DNA of 64,000 bases from positions 19,420 through 83,419 of the forward strand of contig NZ_JACSCH020000029.1 in assembly GCF_014451325.2 (NCBI RefSeq), written 5' to 3'. The position numbers and the translations under genes were made by a program. Positions 8,665-15,949 of the stretch are shown one piece after another; within the stretch, counting starts at the first letter, position 1, and every line of letters starts with the position of its first letter. The notes under the pieces are model-generated. The model was not told where the DNA came from, made no database searches, and saw nothing but the letters and a program-made list of their open reading frames with translations. The DNA comes from Streptomyces sp. CB02980 (GTDB taxonomy: Bacteria; Actinomycetota; Actinomycetes; Streptomycetales; Streptomycetaceae).

Positions 8665-9432
8665 CTACAGCGCCGTCAGCACCCGCGGGCCCTCGTCCGT
8701 GATCGCCACCGTGTGCTCCGCGTGCGCCGCGCGTGAGCCGTCGACCGTGCGGATCGTCCAGCCGTCGCGCGCCGTGTAGTGGTCGTCCGTGCCGCCCCCG
8801 ATCAGCATCGGCTCGATCGCGAGCACCATCCCGTGGCGCAGTTTCATGCCCCGGCCCGGTCGTCCCTCGTTGGGGACGCCCGGGTCCTCATGCATCGTGC
8901 GGCCGATGCCGTGGCCGCCGAAGCCGTCCGGGATGCCGTACCCGGCGGCGCGGCACACCCGGCCGATCGCGTGCGCGACGTCGCCGATGCGGTTGCCGAC
9001 GACGGCGGCCGCGATGCCTGCCTCCAGGGCCTCCTCCGCCGCGGCGATCAGCCGGGTGTCCTCCGGCCGGGCCGGGCCGACCGTGAAGCTGATCGCCGAG
9101 TCGCCCGCCCAGCCGCCGAGCAGGGCCCCGCAGTCAGCCGAGACCAGGTCGCCCGGGGCGAGCCGGGTGTCGTCCGGGATGCCGTGGACGATCGCGTCGT
9201 TCACGGAGACGCACACGACCGCGGGGAACGGCACCGGCGCCCATTCGGGGCGGTAGCCGAGGAACGGCGATCCGGCGCCCGCTTCGGCGAGGACCTCCCG
9301 CGCCGCGCGGTCGAGGTCGGTGAGCGGCACGCCGGGCGCCGCCTTCTCCCGTACGGCCGCCAGGGCGCGGGCGACCACCCGCCCCGCCTCACGCATCGCG
9401 GCCAGGTTCTCGTTCGTCTTGATCTCCACCAT
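8665..9432 (-). CDS. map: type I methionine aminopeptidase
   Basis: Cytoplasmic metalloprotease that removes the initiator methionine from nascent proteins; 255 residues. The complete ligand set is visible: Asp100 (SADCGA), Asp111 (WAGDSA), His174 (GHGIGRTMHE), Glu207 (AIEPM) and Glu239 (HAEHTVAI), plus the substrate-contact His83. It lacks the long N-terminal extension with zinc motif seen in some actinobacterial forms. It is away from the ribosomal-protein locus where the housekeeping map normally sits, so it is probably a second paralogue. The start codon is only 32 bases from the divergent XRE gene, with a palindromic promoter region between them, suggesting control by that regulator. Confidence 0.93.
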   Translation of the reverse strand: MVEIKTNENLAAMREAGRVVARALAAVREKAAPGVPLTDLDRAAREVLAEAGAGSPFLGYRPEWAPVPFPAVVCVSVNDAIVHGIPDDTRLAPGDLVSADCGALLGGWAGDSAISFTVGPARPEDTRLIAAAEEALEAGIAAAVVGNRIGDVAHAIGRVCRAAGYGIPDGFGGHGIGRTMHEDPGVPNEGRPGRGMKLRHGMVLAIEPMLIGGGTDDHYTARDGWTIRTVDGSRAAHAEHTVAITDEGPRVLTAL

Positions 9433-9437
9433 GCCAA

Positions 9438-9458
9438 TTACTATACCGGTATTAGTAT
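9438..9458. promoter_or_regulatory. overlapping divergent promoters with palindromic operator (map / XRE)
   Basis: The 32-base intergenic region holds TACTATACCGGTATTAGTA (9439-9457), an imperfect dyad centred on CCGG. On the plus strand TAGTAT (9453-9458) ends 6 bases before the XRE ATG; on the minus strand TATAGT (9445-9440) ends 7 bases before the map ATG. Both spacings predict transcription starting at the start codon, so both mRNAs would be leaderless. Binding of the XRE protein to the dyad would block both -10 elements. Confidence 0.6.
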
Positions 9459-9464
9459 GGCGTC

Positions 9465-9716
9465 ATGGTGCGCACACCCCTGACCCCCGAAGAGCGCGAG
9501 CGCGGCGAGCGCCTCGGCCTGTTCCTGCGCGAAGCGCGCGGCGAGCGGTCGATGGTGGAGATCGCCGCCGCCGCCGGACTGTCCGCCGAGACCCTCCGCA
9601 AGATCGAGACGGGCCGGGCCCCCACCCCGGCGTTCTTCACCGTCGCGGCCCTCGCCCGGGTCCTCGGCCTCTCCATGGACGAGCTGGTCGTCCGCTGCGC
9701 GCTCGCGCCCGCCTGA
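9465..9716 (+). CDS. XRE-family HTH transcriptional regulator
   Basis: Small 83-residue protein that is essentially one Cro/C1-type DNA-binding domain: GLFLREARGERSMVEIAAAAGLSAETLRKIETG spans the five-helix core (split here: helix 2-turn-helix 3 is MVEIAAAAGLS then AETLRKIETG, residues 27-47), followed by PTPAFFTVAALARVLGLSMDEL. No effector domain. Likely an autoregulator and repressor of the divergent map gene, based on the shared palindrome and on the leaderless-type promoter. No toxin partner is adjacent, so a toxin-antitoxin role is not supported. Confidence 0.88.
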   Translation: MVRTPLTPEERERGERLGLFLREARGERSMVEIAAAAGLSAETLRKIETGRAPTPAFFTVAALARVLGLSMDELVVRCALAPA

Positions 9717-9775
9717 CGGCCCCCGACCCCGGGTGCGCGGGAATTCGGTGGCGCAGGGGACCGGCACGGACGATC

Positions 9776-10348
9776 ATGCGACGCATGAGCGACGCACCCG
9801 CACGATGGACCACGGCGACCGTCTACCCCGACATGTGGGCGGACCCGGACGACGACCCCCGCAACAGCAACGGGGGTCCCGGCTCGGAGGGTGAGCTCGC
9901 GACCTTGCAGGACTGCCTGCGGGACTACCGGCTGACCCTGCGGATGAAGTGCGAGGGGCTGGACGCGGAGCAGCTCGCCCGCCGGTCGGTCCCGCCGTCG
10001 ACCATGTCGCTGCTCGGCCTGGTCCGGCACCTCGCCGAGGTGGAGCGGGACTGGCGCAACTGGATCAGCGACGGTGAACCGCTGCCGAAGCTGTACGGCA
10101 GGAAGGACGCGGACTTCGACGGCGCCGTCGCCGAACAGGCCGTGGCCGACGCCGCGTTCGCCGATCTGGAGCGGGAGCAGGCGGCGCTCGACGCCGAGCT
10201 GGCCGAGCATCCGGACCTGGGCGTACGGGTGGGGAAGGACGAGATCGCGATCCGGGAGCTGATGGTGCACCGGATCGACGAGTACGCCCGCCACTGCGGC
10301 CACGCCGACCTGCTGCGCGAGTGCGTCGACGGCAGGGTCGGCCAGTGA
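9776..10348 (+). CDS. DinB/DUF664 family protein
   Basis: Soluble 190-residue protein of the DinB-like four-helix-bundle superfamily, which includes metal-binding thiol transferases and many uncharacterised proteins. Family features: the N-terminal block LATLQDCLRDYRLTLRMKCEGL, the SVPPSTMSLLGLVRHLAEVERDW block whose His is a likely metal ligand, and the C-terminal ELMVHRIDEYARHCGHADLLRE with two more His. Start chosen at 9776 because GGA sits 5 bases upstream; ATG 9785 is an alternative. The preceding XRE gene ends 59 bases upstream; the next gene is convergent. Substrate unknown, possibly mycothiol-related by analogy with other actinobacterial DinB proteins. Confidence 0.85.
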   Translation: MRRMSDAPARWTTATVYPDMWADPDDDPRNSNGGPGSEGELATLQDCLRDYRLTLRMKCEGLDAEQLARRSVPPSTMSLLGLVRHLAEVERDWRNWISDGEPLPKLYGRKDADFDGAVAEQAVADAAFADLEREQAALDAELAEHPDLGVRVGKDEIAIRELMVHRIDEYARHCGHADLLRECVDGRVGQ

Positions 10349-10382
10349 CGGGCGCCGGGCGGCTCCAGGGCCGAGCCGGTTC

Positions 10383-11069
10383 CTAGACCGAGACCGCCAG
10401 CTGGACGCGGCTGTGGCGCGGGAGCTCGATCTCGTCGAGGAGCGCCCGGGCCAGGTCCGCGTGGGCGATCCGGCCGGCGCCGTCGATCACCGTGCCCACG
10501 GCCGTCCGGTAGCCCCCGGTCACCTCGGCCTCCGCGTTCAGGTCCTGCGGGGGTACGACCATCAGCCAGTCGAGCTCCTGCCCCGCCTCTGCGGTCAGCA
10601 GCGCGAACTCGGCCACGTGCCCCTGCGAGAACACCCGCCACTGTTCCGGGAACTCGGGTGCGTCCATGACCCGCACCCCCGGCTCCGTCTCCAGCGTCGT
10701 GGCGATACCCAGCGTCAACAGCCGTCGCACACCCGCCTCTTCGAGTCCCGTGATCAGCGCCTTGGCCGCCGCCGTGAAGTACTCCTCCGAGGAGACGTCG
10801 AGGCGGACCGACGTGTTCACGGCGGCGTCATGGCCGGCCGCCAGGGCGGCCACCGAGGCCGGGTCGGTGACGTCGCCCCGTACCAGCGTGACCGAATCCC
10901 CGTCCAGATCGGGGTACTTCGAAGGATCGCGGACCACCGCGGTCACCCGGTGGCCCCGGGTCACCGCCTCCGCGACGGCCGCGCGGCCGACCCGTCCACC
11001 CGCTCCGAAGACGACGATGCTCCTGCTGACGGCGTTCCCGCTCGTGTCGTTGCTCGTGTCGTTGTTCAT
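10383..11069 (-). CDS. NAD(P)H-binding Rossmann-fold protein (NmrA/atypical SDR type)
   Basis: Cytoplasmic 228-residue protein with an N-terminal Rossmann dinucleotide site VVFGAGGRVGRAA (19-31) and the following arginine-containing strand VTAVVRDPSKYP, typical of NADP preference. The later ...RLLTLGIATT and MVVPPQDL segments fit the NAD(P)H-binding atypical SDR family, whose members are quinone reductases, flavin reductases or redox sensors. A short Asn/Ser/Asp-rich N-terminal tail precedes the fold. It is divergent from an HxlR regulator (60-base gap), the usual arrangement for a gene induced under electrophile or quinone stress. Exact substrate unknown. Confidence 0.85.
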   Translation of the reverse strand: MNNDTSNDTSGNAVSRSIVVFGAGGRVGRAAVAEAVTRGHRVTAVVRDPSKYPDLDGDSVTLVRGDVTDPASVAALAAGHDAAVNTSVRLDVSSEEYFTAAAKALITGLEEAGVRRLLTLGIATTLETEPGVRVMDAPEFPEQWRVFSQGHVAEFALLTAEAGQELDWLMVVPPQDLNAEAEVTGGYRTAVGTVIDGAGRIAHADLARALLDEIELPRHSRVQLAVSV

Positions 11070-11117
11070 GGCAGGACCGTAGAACCGGAGTGCCTGGTTA
11101 CTTCAACGGTACTGGGC

Positions 11118-11123
11118 TAGCTT
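11118..11123 (+). promoter_or_regulatory. candidate -10 of the HxlR gene (leaderless type)
   Basis: TAGCTT ends 6 bases before the ATG at 11130, so the transcript likely begins at the start codon. The 60-base divergent gap also holds GGTTACTTCAACGGTACT, a plausible site for HxlR binding. Confidence 0.4.
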
Positions 11124-11129
11124 CGGCAC

Positions 11130-11504
11130 ATGAACCAGCCGCTGCCCACCGACCTCTTCCACGACCCGGACTGCTCCGACCGTGCCCAGCCCATCCGCGT
11201 CGGCGGCAAGTGGACCGCCGTGGTGCTCCGCTGTCTGGAGGACGGACGGCCGCGCCGCTTCTCCGAGCTGCGCGTCCCGCTCCACTGGATCACCCCCAAG
11301 GTCCTCACCGAGACCCTGCGCACCATGGAGCGCGACGGCTTCCTCACCCGCACCGCGTACGACGAGAACCCGCCGCGCGTCGAGTACGCGCTGACCGCCC
11401 TCGGCCGGTCGCTGATCGATCCCCTCGACGCCGCCTGCGCGTGGGCCCGCGACCATGTCCCGGAGATCACCGAGGCCAGGACCGCGTACGCGCAGGGCGG
11501 CTGA
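11130..11504 (+). CDS. HxlR-family transcriptional regulator
   Basis: Winged-helix regulator of 124 residues, full length for the family. The HxlR core is clear: DPDCSDRAQPIRVGGKWTAVVL at the N-terminus, the recognition region RFSELRVPLHWITPKVLTETLRTME and the wing DGFLTRTAYDENPPRVEYALTALGRSL. HxlR members sense electrophiles or metabolites, often through a Cys; here Cys at residue 15 (DPDCSD) is in the typical position of the sensory Cys. Divergent from the NAD(P)-binding gene, which is its most likely target. Confidence 0.9.
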   Translation: MNQPLPTDLFHDPDCSDRAQPIRVGGKWTAVVLRCLEDGRPRRFSELRVPLHWITPKVLTETLRTMERDGFLTRTAYDENPPRVEYALTALGRSLIDPLDAACAWARDHVPEITEARTAYAQGG

Positions 11505-11597
11505 CGCCGGGGCGGCCGGACGGCGCGGACCGCGTCTTCGCCGCCCGGGAGACCCTGCCCCCCGCCTCCACTCCGACCCCGGCATAGGCTCCCGGGC

Positions 11598-11981
11598 ATG
11601 ATGCCCGAAGAGCTGCGGCGCGGCCGCTACGTCAGCCTGACCACCTACCGCAAGAACGGCACGGGGGTCGCGACACCCGTCTGGTACGCGGTCGACGGCG
11701 ACGAGCTGTACGCCTGGACCCGCACGGACTCCTGGAAGGTCAAGCGGCTGCGGAACGACCCGAGGGTCGAGGTCGCCGTCTGCGACCTGCGCGGCAACGT
11801 AGCCGAGGGCGCCGAGCGCTTCACCGGGGAGGGCCGGCTGGTGACGGGGGAGGAGCTGCGCCGGATCCGGGGGCTGCTCTCGCGCAAGTACACCTGGCAG
11901 TACTGGCTGACCGACGTGCCCGCCATGCTCGTCCGGCTCGGGAAGCGCCCGCACACCGGGATCGTCGTGCGATTCGGGTGA
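11598..11981 (+). CDS. PPOX-class F420-dependent oxidoreductase / FDOR-B type protein
   Basis: 127-residue split beta-barrel flavin/deazaflavin-binding protein. The N-terminal block LRRGRYVSLTTYRKNGTGVATPVWYAVDGDELYAWT and the following TDSWKVKRLRNDPRVEVAVCD match the pyridoxamine-phosphate-oxidase-like family whose actinobacterial members use F420 (TIGR03666-type). Dimeric cytoplasmic enzyme by family analogy; substrate not predictable. TAGGCT ends 7 bases before the ATG at 11598, supporting that start and a leaderless mRNA. Fits with the F420 biosynthetic gene at 63.2 kb and the LLM oxidoreductase at 17.4 kb. Confidence 0.85.
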   Translation: MMPEELRRGRYVSLTTYRKNGTGVATPVWYAVDGDELYAWTRTDSWKVKRLRNDPRVEVAVCDLRGNVAEGAERFTGEGRLVTGEELRRIRGLLSRKYTWQYWLTDVPAMLVRLGKRPHTGIVVRFG

Positions 11982-12017
11982 ATTGGGCGGTAGGGCACGC
12001 GCAGGAAAACGGTCCGT

Positions 12018-12040
12018 AGTCGTCCCGTAACACGACTGCG
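12018..12040. promoter_or_regulatory. short dyad upstream of the 12.1-kb gene
   Basis: AGTCGT and ACGACT arms separated by eight bases, in the 115-base leader region of the unknown gene at 12097. Symmetry only; role not established. Confidence 0.25.
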
Positions 12041-12096
12041 GTCCAATACCCGCGGACCGGAAGGTTCCAGTCGACGGCGGGGCAGGTGCGGATCGC

Positions 12097-13401
12097 ATGA
12101 CGGTGTATCAACTCCCGGCGGAAGTCGCCACGTTCAGGCAATGGTTGACGGAGCTCGCGTGCCGCATCCCGTCGGGCGGCGGCTGGTACGGAGTCTTCGT
12201 CGAACGCGACCCGGACGGGCTGCGCGCCTGCTTCGACGGGATGGAGATCCTGCCCTGGGACATCGTCGAGTCCCTGCTTCAGGACGCCGGCGAAGCGGTC
12301 GGGGGGCCGTTCGCCGTCCGGGGCGGGACGCTGTACGCGGCGGCCACCGGCGCCCACGACCGCCGCCCCGGCGGAGCGGAGGCGCTCACCGAACGCCGTG
12401 AGCTCATGGAGCGCGAACGCCGGTACGCCGAGTCCCGGGCCCGTGAACTGGGCGACCGGCTCCGTGCGACCCCGGCTCCCGGCCCGGACGACACGGCCCG
12501 CCTGGAGCACGACCTGGCCTGGACGCGCGACGACCACGCGCGGGCGACGGCACGGGTCGCCGACCTGACGGCCCGCCTCGCACGGCTGGGGGAGCGGAGC
12601 GAGGGCGGCGCGACGCCGGGGCCGCCGCCGGCACCGGCACCGGCACCGGCACCGGCACCGGCACCGGCCAAGCGTCGCCCGCGTGGCGCGCGCTACGCGT
12701 GGCTTGACGCCGCTGCCGAGGACCAGGGGCCGGTGGCCGTGCCCGTTCCCGTACTCCCCACCGGGGGAGCGGCGCCGCGCGGGGCCCGGTTCGGGGGCGC
12801 CGCCCAGCCGGCCGAGGCCGCCGCGCCCGGCGCCGCCGACCCGGCGGTGCCCTCCGGGGCCGACCCCGCCGAGGCGGGCCGCGCCGCGGCCAACGCGGTC
12901 TACGCGCTCCAGCGGCTCCGCGCCCAGGGCCGCAGCGGCGAGGCCCACGCCCTGCTCTGCGAGGCGCTCAACGGGCCGCCCGTCCGGCTGCCCGCCCTCG
13001 CCGGGGAACTGCATCGCGCCGGCCTCGGCGCCGACTGGTCCATCCTGCTCTGGGAGGCGGCCTCGCTGCCGCCCGGCCGGCTCGCCGCCGTCGCCGGGGC
13101 GCTCGCCGACGCGGGCCGCGCCGCCGACTGCGATCAGCTCCTCCGTCAGGGCGTGGCCCGCCCCGTCGAGGAGCTCGCCGGGGCGTGCGCCGCCCTGCGG
13201 GCCGAGGGCCACCACCGCGAGGCCCACGCGCTGCTCACCGCCTTCGTCCGGGTCCGCGCCCCCGAGGACGCGGCCCGCCTCGCGGCCGAGGATCCGCGGG
13301 GGCTCGCGCCCCAACTCCTCGAAGCCGCCCGAGCGGTGTCCGCGTCCCGCGAGAGCGATCTGCTGCACGCCCTCCGCGTGGCCGGCCTCGCGGGTGCGTG
13401 A
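12097..13401 (+). CDS. actinobacterial protein of unknown function with Pro-Ala linker
   Basis: 434-residue soluble protein in three parts. Residues 1-100 form a compact domain (FRQWLTELACRIPSGGGWYGVF...MEILPWDIVESLLQDAG). Residues 100-175 are a charged coiled-coil-like helix (ERRELMERERRYAESRARELGDRLR). A low-complexity Pro-Ala linker (about 178-200) is encoded by a GGCACC microsatellite at 12634-12667. The C-terminal 170 residues are Ala/Leu-rich helical repeats (HALLCEALNG, AVAGALADAGRAADCDQLL), a TPR-like solenoid. I do not recognise the family. The GGCACC repeat is a likely length-variable site. A strong hairpin follows the gene. Confidence 0.75.
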   Translation: MTVYQLPAEVATFRQWLTELACRIPSGGGWYGVFVERDPDGLRACFDGMEILPWDIVESLLQDAGEAVGGPFAVRGGTLYAAATGAHDRRPGGAEALTERRELMERERRYAESRARELGDRLRATPAPGPDDTARLEHDLAWTRDDHARATARVADLTARLARLGERSEGGATPGPPPAPAPAPAPAPAPAKRRPRGARYAWLDAAAEDQGPVAVPVPVLPTGGAAPRGARFGGAAQPAEAAAPGAADPAVPSGADPAEAGRAAANAVYALQRLRAQGRSGEAHALLCEALNGPPVRLPALAGELHRAGLGADWSILLWEAASLPPGRLAAVAGALADAGRAADCDQLLRQGVARPVEELAGACAALRAEGHHREAHALLTAFVRVRAPEDAARLAAEDPRGLAPQLLEAARAVSASRESDLLHALRVAGLAGA

Positions 13402-13421
13402 CCCGGCCGGGCGGGCTCCCT

Positions 13422-13479
13422 GCGGGGTGGGATTCCGGGCCCGGCGAGCTCCTCTCGCCCGGCCCGGAACCCGCCCCGC
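13422..13479 (+). terminator. long hairpin after the 12.1-kb gene
   Basis: Arms of about 26 bases (13422-13448 and 13454-13479) around the 5-base loop CTCCT, with few mismatches; core TTCCGGGCC pairs with GGCCCGGAA. It separates the unknown gene from the pyrimidine operon. Confidence 0.7.
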
Positions 13480-13602
13480 GCAGGAGGCCCGCGCCTGCAC
13501 GTCTCCGTCATGCCCGGACGTGCCGGTACGTGTCGGTACGTGTCCGACGTGGACCACTCGGGTATGAAACATGATCGACCCCGCTGCTTCCCGGCGGCGG
13601 TC

Positions 13603-13663
13603 TTGCTCCGAGGTGTGACGGGGCTTACGTTCTCCTCCTACGCATCGCGTCTACGTGCGTAGA
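13603..13663 (+). promoter_or_regulatory. promoter and operator-like dyad of the pyrimidine-degradation operon
   Basis: TTGCTC (13603-13608), 17-base spacer, TACGTT (13626-13631): a good vegetative-type promoter with predicted start near 13638. Directly at that point lies CTACGC (13638) followed by TCTACG-TG-CGTAGA (13650-13663); CTACGC also pairs with GCGTAG (13657-13662). A dyad over the transcription start is the usual position for a repressor. Confidence 0.5.
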
Positions 13664-13695
13664 GGCTCTCTGACGCCGTGCCGAAGGAGCAGATC

Positions 13696-14538
13696 ATGAC
13701 CGACGTCGTACGCGCCGCGCTCGTCCAGGCGACCTGGACCGGCGACACCGAATCCATGATCGCCAAACACGAGGAGTACGCCCGGGAGGCCGCCCGTCAG
13801 GGTGCCAAGGTGATCGGCTTCCAGGAGGTGTTCAACGCCCCCTACTTCTGCCAGGTCCAGGAGCCCGAGCACTACCGGTGGGCCGAGCCCGTCCCCGACG
13901 GCCCCACCGTCAGCCGGATGCGGGACCTCGCCCGGGAGACCGGGATGGTGATCGTCGTGCCCGTCTTCGAGGTCGAGAGCGAGGGCTTCTACTACAACAC
14001 CGCCGCCGTGATCGACGCCGACGGCAGCTACCTCGGCAAGTACCGCAAGCACCACATCCCCCAGGTCAAGGGCTTCTGGGAGAAGTACTACTTCCGCCCG
14101 GGGAACGCCGGCTGGCCGGTCTTCGACACCGCCGTCGGCCGCGTCGGCGTCTACATCTGCTACGACCGGCACTTCCCCGAGGGCTGGCGCCAACTCGGGC
14201 TCAACGGGGCCCAGTTGGTCTACAACCCCTCGGCCACCCACCGCGGTCTCTCCTCCTACCTCTGGCAGCTGGAGCAGCCCGCCGCGGCCGTCGCCAACGA
14301 GTACTTCGTCGCCGCCATCAACCGCGTCGGCATCGAGGAGTACGGCGACAACGACTTCTACGGCACGAGCTACTTCGTCGACCCGCGCGGGAAGTTCGTC
14401 GGCGACGTCGCCTCCGACAAGACGGAGGAACTCCTCGTCCGCGACCTCGACTTCGGTCTCATCGAGCAGGTGCGCCAGCAATGGGCGTTCTACCGGGACC
14501 GACGCCCCGACGCCTACGACGGGCTGGTGCAGCCGTGA
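13696..14538 (+). CDS. nitrilase-superfamily amidohydrolase, probable beta-ureidopropionase
   Basis: Carbon-nitrogen hydrolase of 280 residues; by family and context it would hydrolyse N-carbamoyl-beta-alanine to beta-alanine, CO2 and ammonia. The catalytic triad is visible: Glu44 (GFQEVF), Lys118 (GKYRKHHIP) and Cys155 (YICYDRHFPE). Start at 13696 is set by AAGGAG ten bases upstream. The stop overlaps the aminotransferase start (GTGA). First gene of a four-gene operon with aminotransferase, dihydropyrimidinase and LLM oxidoreductase, which together cover the later steps of reductive uracil/thymine breakdown. An N-carbamoyl-D-amino-acid hydrolase in a hydantoin pathway is the alternative. Confidence 0.88.
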   Translation: MTDVVRAALVQATWTGDTESMIAKHEEYAREAARQGAKVIGFQEVFNAPYFCQVQEPEHYRWAEPVPDGPTVSRMRDLARETGMVIVVPVFEVESEGFYYNTAAVIDADGSYLGKYRKHHIPQVKGFWEKYYFRPGNAGWPVFDTAVGRVGVYICYDRHFPEGWRQLGLNGAQLVYNPSATHRGLSSYLWQLEQPAAAVANEYFVAAINRVGIEEYGDNDFYGTSYFVDPRGKFVGDVASDKTEELLVRDLDFGLIEQVRQQWAFYRDRRPDAYDGLVQP

Positions 14539-15815
14539 GCAGTCTCTTCGACCGGCACAGGGCCGTCATCCCCGACTGGGTCGCCCTCTACTACAAGGAC
14601 CCCGTCGAGATCACCCACGGCGAGGGCCGCCACGTCTGGGACGCCGACGGCCGCCGGTACCTCGACTTCTTCGGCGGCATCCTCACCACCATGACCGCGC
14701 ACGCCCTGCCCGAGGTCACCAAGGCCGTCGCCGAGCAGGCCGGGCGGATCATCCACTCCTCGACGCTCTACCTCAACCGCCCGATGGTGGAGCTCGCCGA
14801 GCGGATCGCCGGACTCTCCGGCATCCCCGACGCCCGCGTCTTCTTCACCACCTCCGGCACCGAGGCCAACGACACGGCGCTGCTCCTCGCGACCGCGTAC
14901 CGCCGGTCGAACCAGATCCTCGCCATGCGGAACAGCTACCACGGCCGTTCCTTCTCGACCGTCGGCATCACCGGCAACCGCGCCTGGTCGCCCACCAGCC
15001 TCTCGCCGCTGCAGACCCTGTACGTCCACGGCGGCGTCCGGACGCGCGGTCCGTACGCCCAGTACACCGACGAGCGGTTCATCGAGGCCTGCGTCGCCGA
15101 CCTCGAGGACCTCCTCGGCCACACCCGGGACGTCGCCGCGCTCATCGCCGAACCCATCCAGGGCGTCGGCGGCTTCACGGCCCCGCCCGACGGTCTGTAC
15201 GCCGCTTTCCGCCGCGTCCTCGACCGGCACGGCATCCTGTGGATCTCCGACGAGGTGCAGACCGGCTGGGGCCGTACCGGCGAGCACTTCTGGGGCTGGC
15301 AGGCGCACGGTCAGGCCGGGCCGCCCGACATCCTCACCTTCGCCAAGGGCATCGGCAACGGCATGTCCGTCGGCGGAGTCGTCGCCCGCGCCGACATCAT
15401 GAACTGCATCGACGCCAACTCGATCTCCACCTTCGGCGGTTCGCCCATCACCATGGCCGCCGGCCTCGCCAACCTCTCGTACCTCCTGGAGCACGACCTC
15501 CAGGGCAACGCGCGCCGGGTCGGCGGTCTGCTCATCGAGCGGATCAGGGCGGCCTGCGCCGGAGTCGAGGCGGTACGGGAGGTGCGGGGCCGTGGCCTCA
15601 TGATCGGCATCGAGCTCACCGAGCCGGGCACCGAGCGGGCGAACCCGGACGCGGCCGCCACCGTCCTGGAGGCCGCCCGCGAGAACGGCCTGCTGATCGG
15701 CAAGGGCGGCGGCCACAACACCAGCATCCTGCGCATCGCGCCACCGCTCTCGCTCACCGTCGCCGAGGCGGAGGAGGGTGCGGCGATGCTCGAAGCGGCC
15801 CTGCGCGAGCTGTAG
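14535..15815 (+). CDS. class III PLP aminotransferase (beta-alanine/AGXT2-like)
   Basis: Pyridoxal-phosphate enzyme of 426 residues from GTG 14535. PLP-site residues are visible: Ser-Gly-Thr at TTSGTEAND, YHGRS (aromatic ring stacking), Asp239 and Gln242 (ISDEVQTGWGRTG) and the Schiff-base Lys271 (TFAKGIGNG). Closest to alanine-glyoxylate aminotransferase 2 / beta-alanine-pyruvate aminotransferases, so in this operon it would convert beta-alanine (or beta-aminoisobutyrate) to the semialdehyde. Translationally coupled to the hydrolase upstream. A repeat-filled 133-base gap separates it from the dihydropyrimidinase. Confidence 0.9.
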   Translation: MSSLFDRHRAVIPDWVALYYKDPVEITHGEGRHVWDADGRRYLDFFGGILTTMTAHALPEVTKAVAEQAGRIIHSSTLYLNRPMVELAERIAGLSGIPDARVFFTTSGTEANDTALLLATAYRRSNQILAMRNSYHGRSFSTVGITGNRAWSPTSLSPLQTLYVHGGVRTRGPYAQYTDERFIEACVADLEDLLGHTRDVAALIAEPIQGVGGFTAPPDGLYAAFRRVLDRHGILWISDEVQTGWGRTGEHFWGWQAHGQAGPPDILTFAKGIGNGMSVGGVVARADIMNCIDANSISTFGGSPITMAAGLANLSYLLEHDLQGNARRVGGLLIERIRAACAGVEAVREVRGRGLMIGIELTEPGTERANPDAAATVLEAARENGLLIGKGGGHNTSILRIAPPLSLTVAEAEEGAAMLEAALREL

Positions 15816-15828
15816 CCACCGCGGCCCG

Positions 15829-15949
15829 CCGTACCCGAGACGACACCGTCCGGCCGTACCGAGACGACACCGTCCCGCCGTACCGGGACGACCCGTCCCG
15901 CCGTACCGAGAGCCACACCGTCCCGCCGTATCGAGCAGGGAGAGTCCCG
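15829..15949. repeat. tandem array of about 24-bp units inside the operon
   Basis: Five imperfect copies of a unit built on CCGTACCGAGACGACACCGT. The last copy is altered to CGAGCAGGGAGAGTCCCG and supplies the ribosome binding site and first base of the dihydropyrimidinase start (GTG 15949). The other gaps in the operon are absent or about 10 bases, so this spacer looks like an expansion within the transcript. Confidence 0.75.

Noticed and set aside
9465..9716. XRE protein as antitoxin of a toxin-antitoxin pair
   Set aside because: Neither neighbour (methionine aminopeptidase, DinB protein) is a toxin family; a plain regulator fits better.
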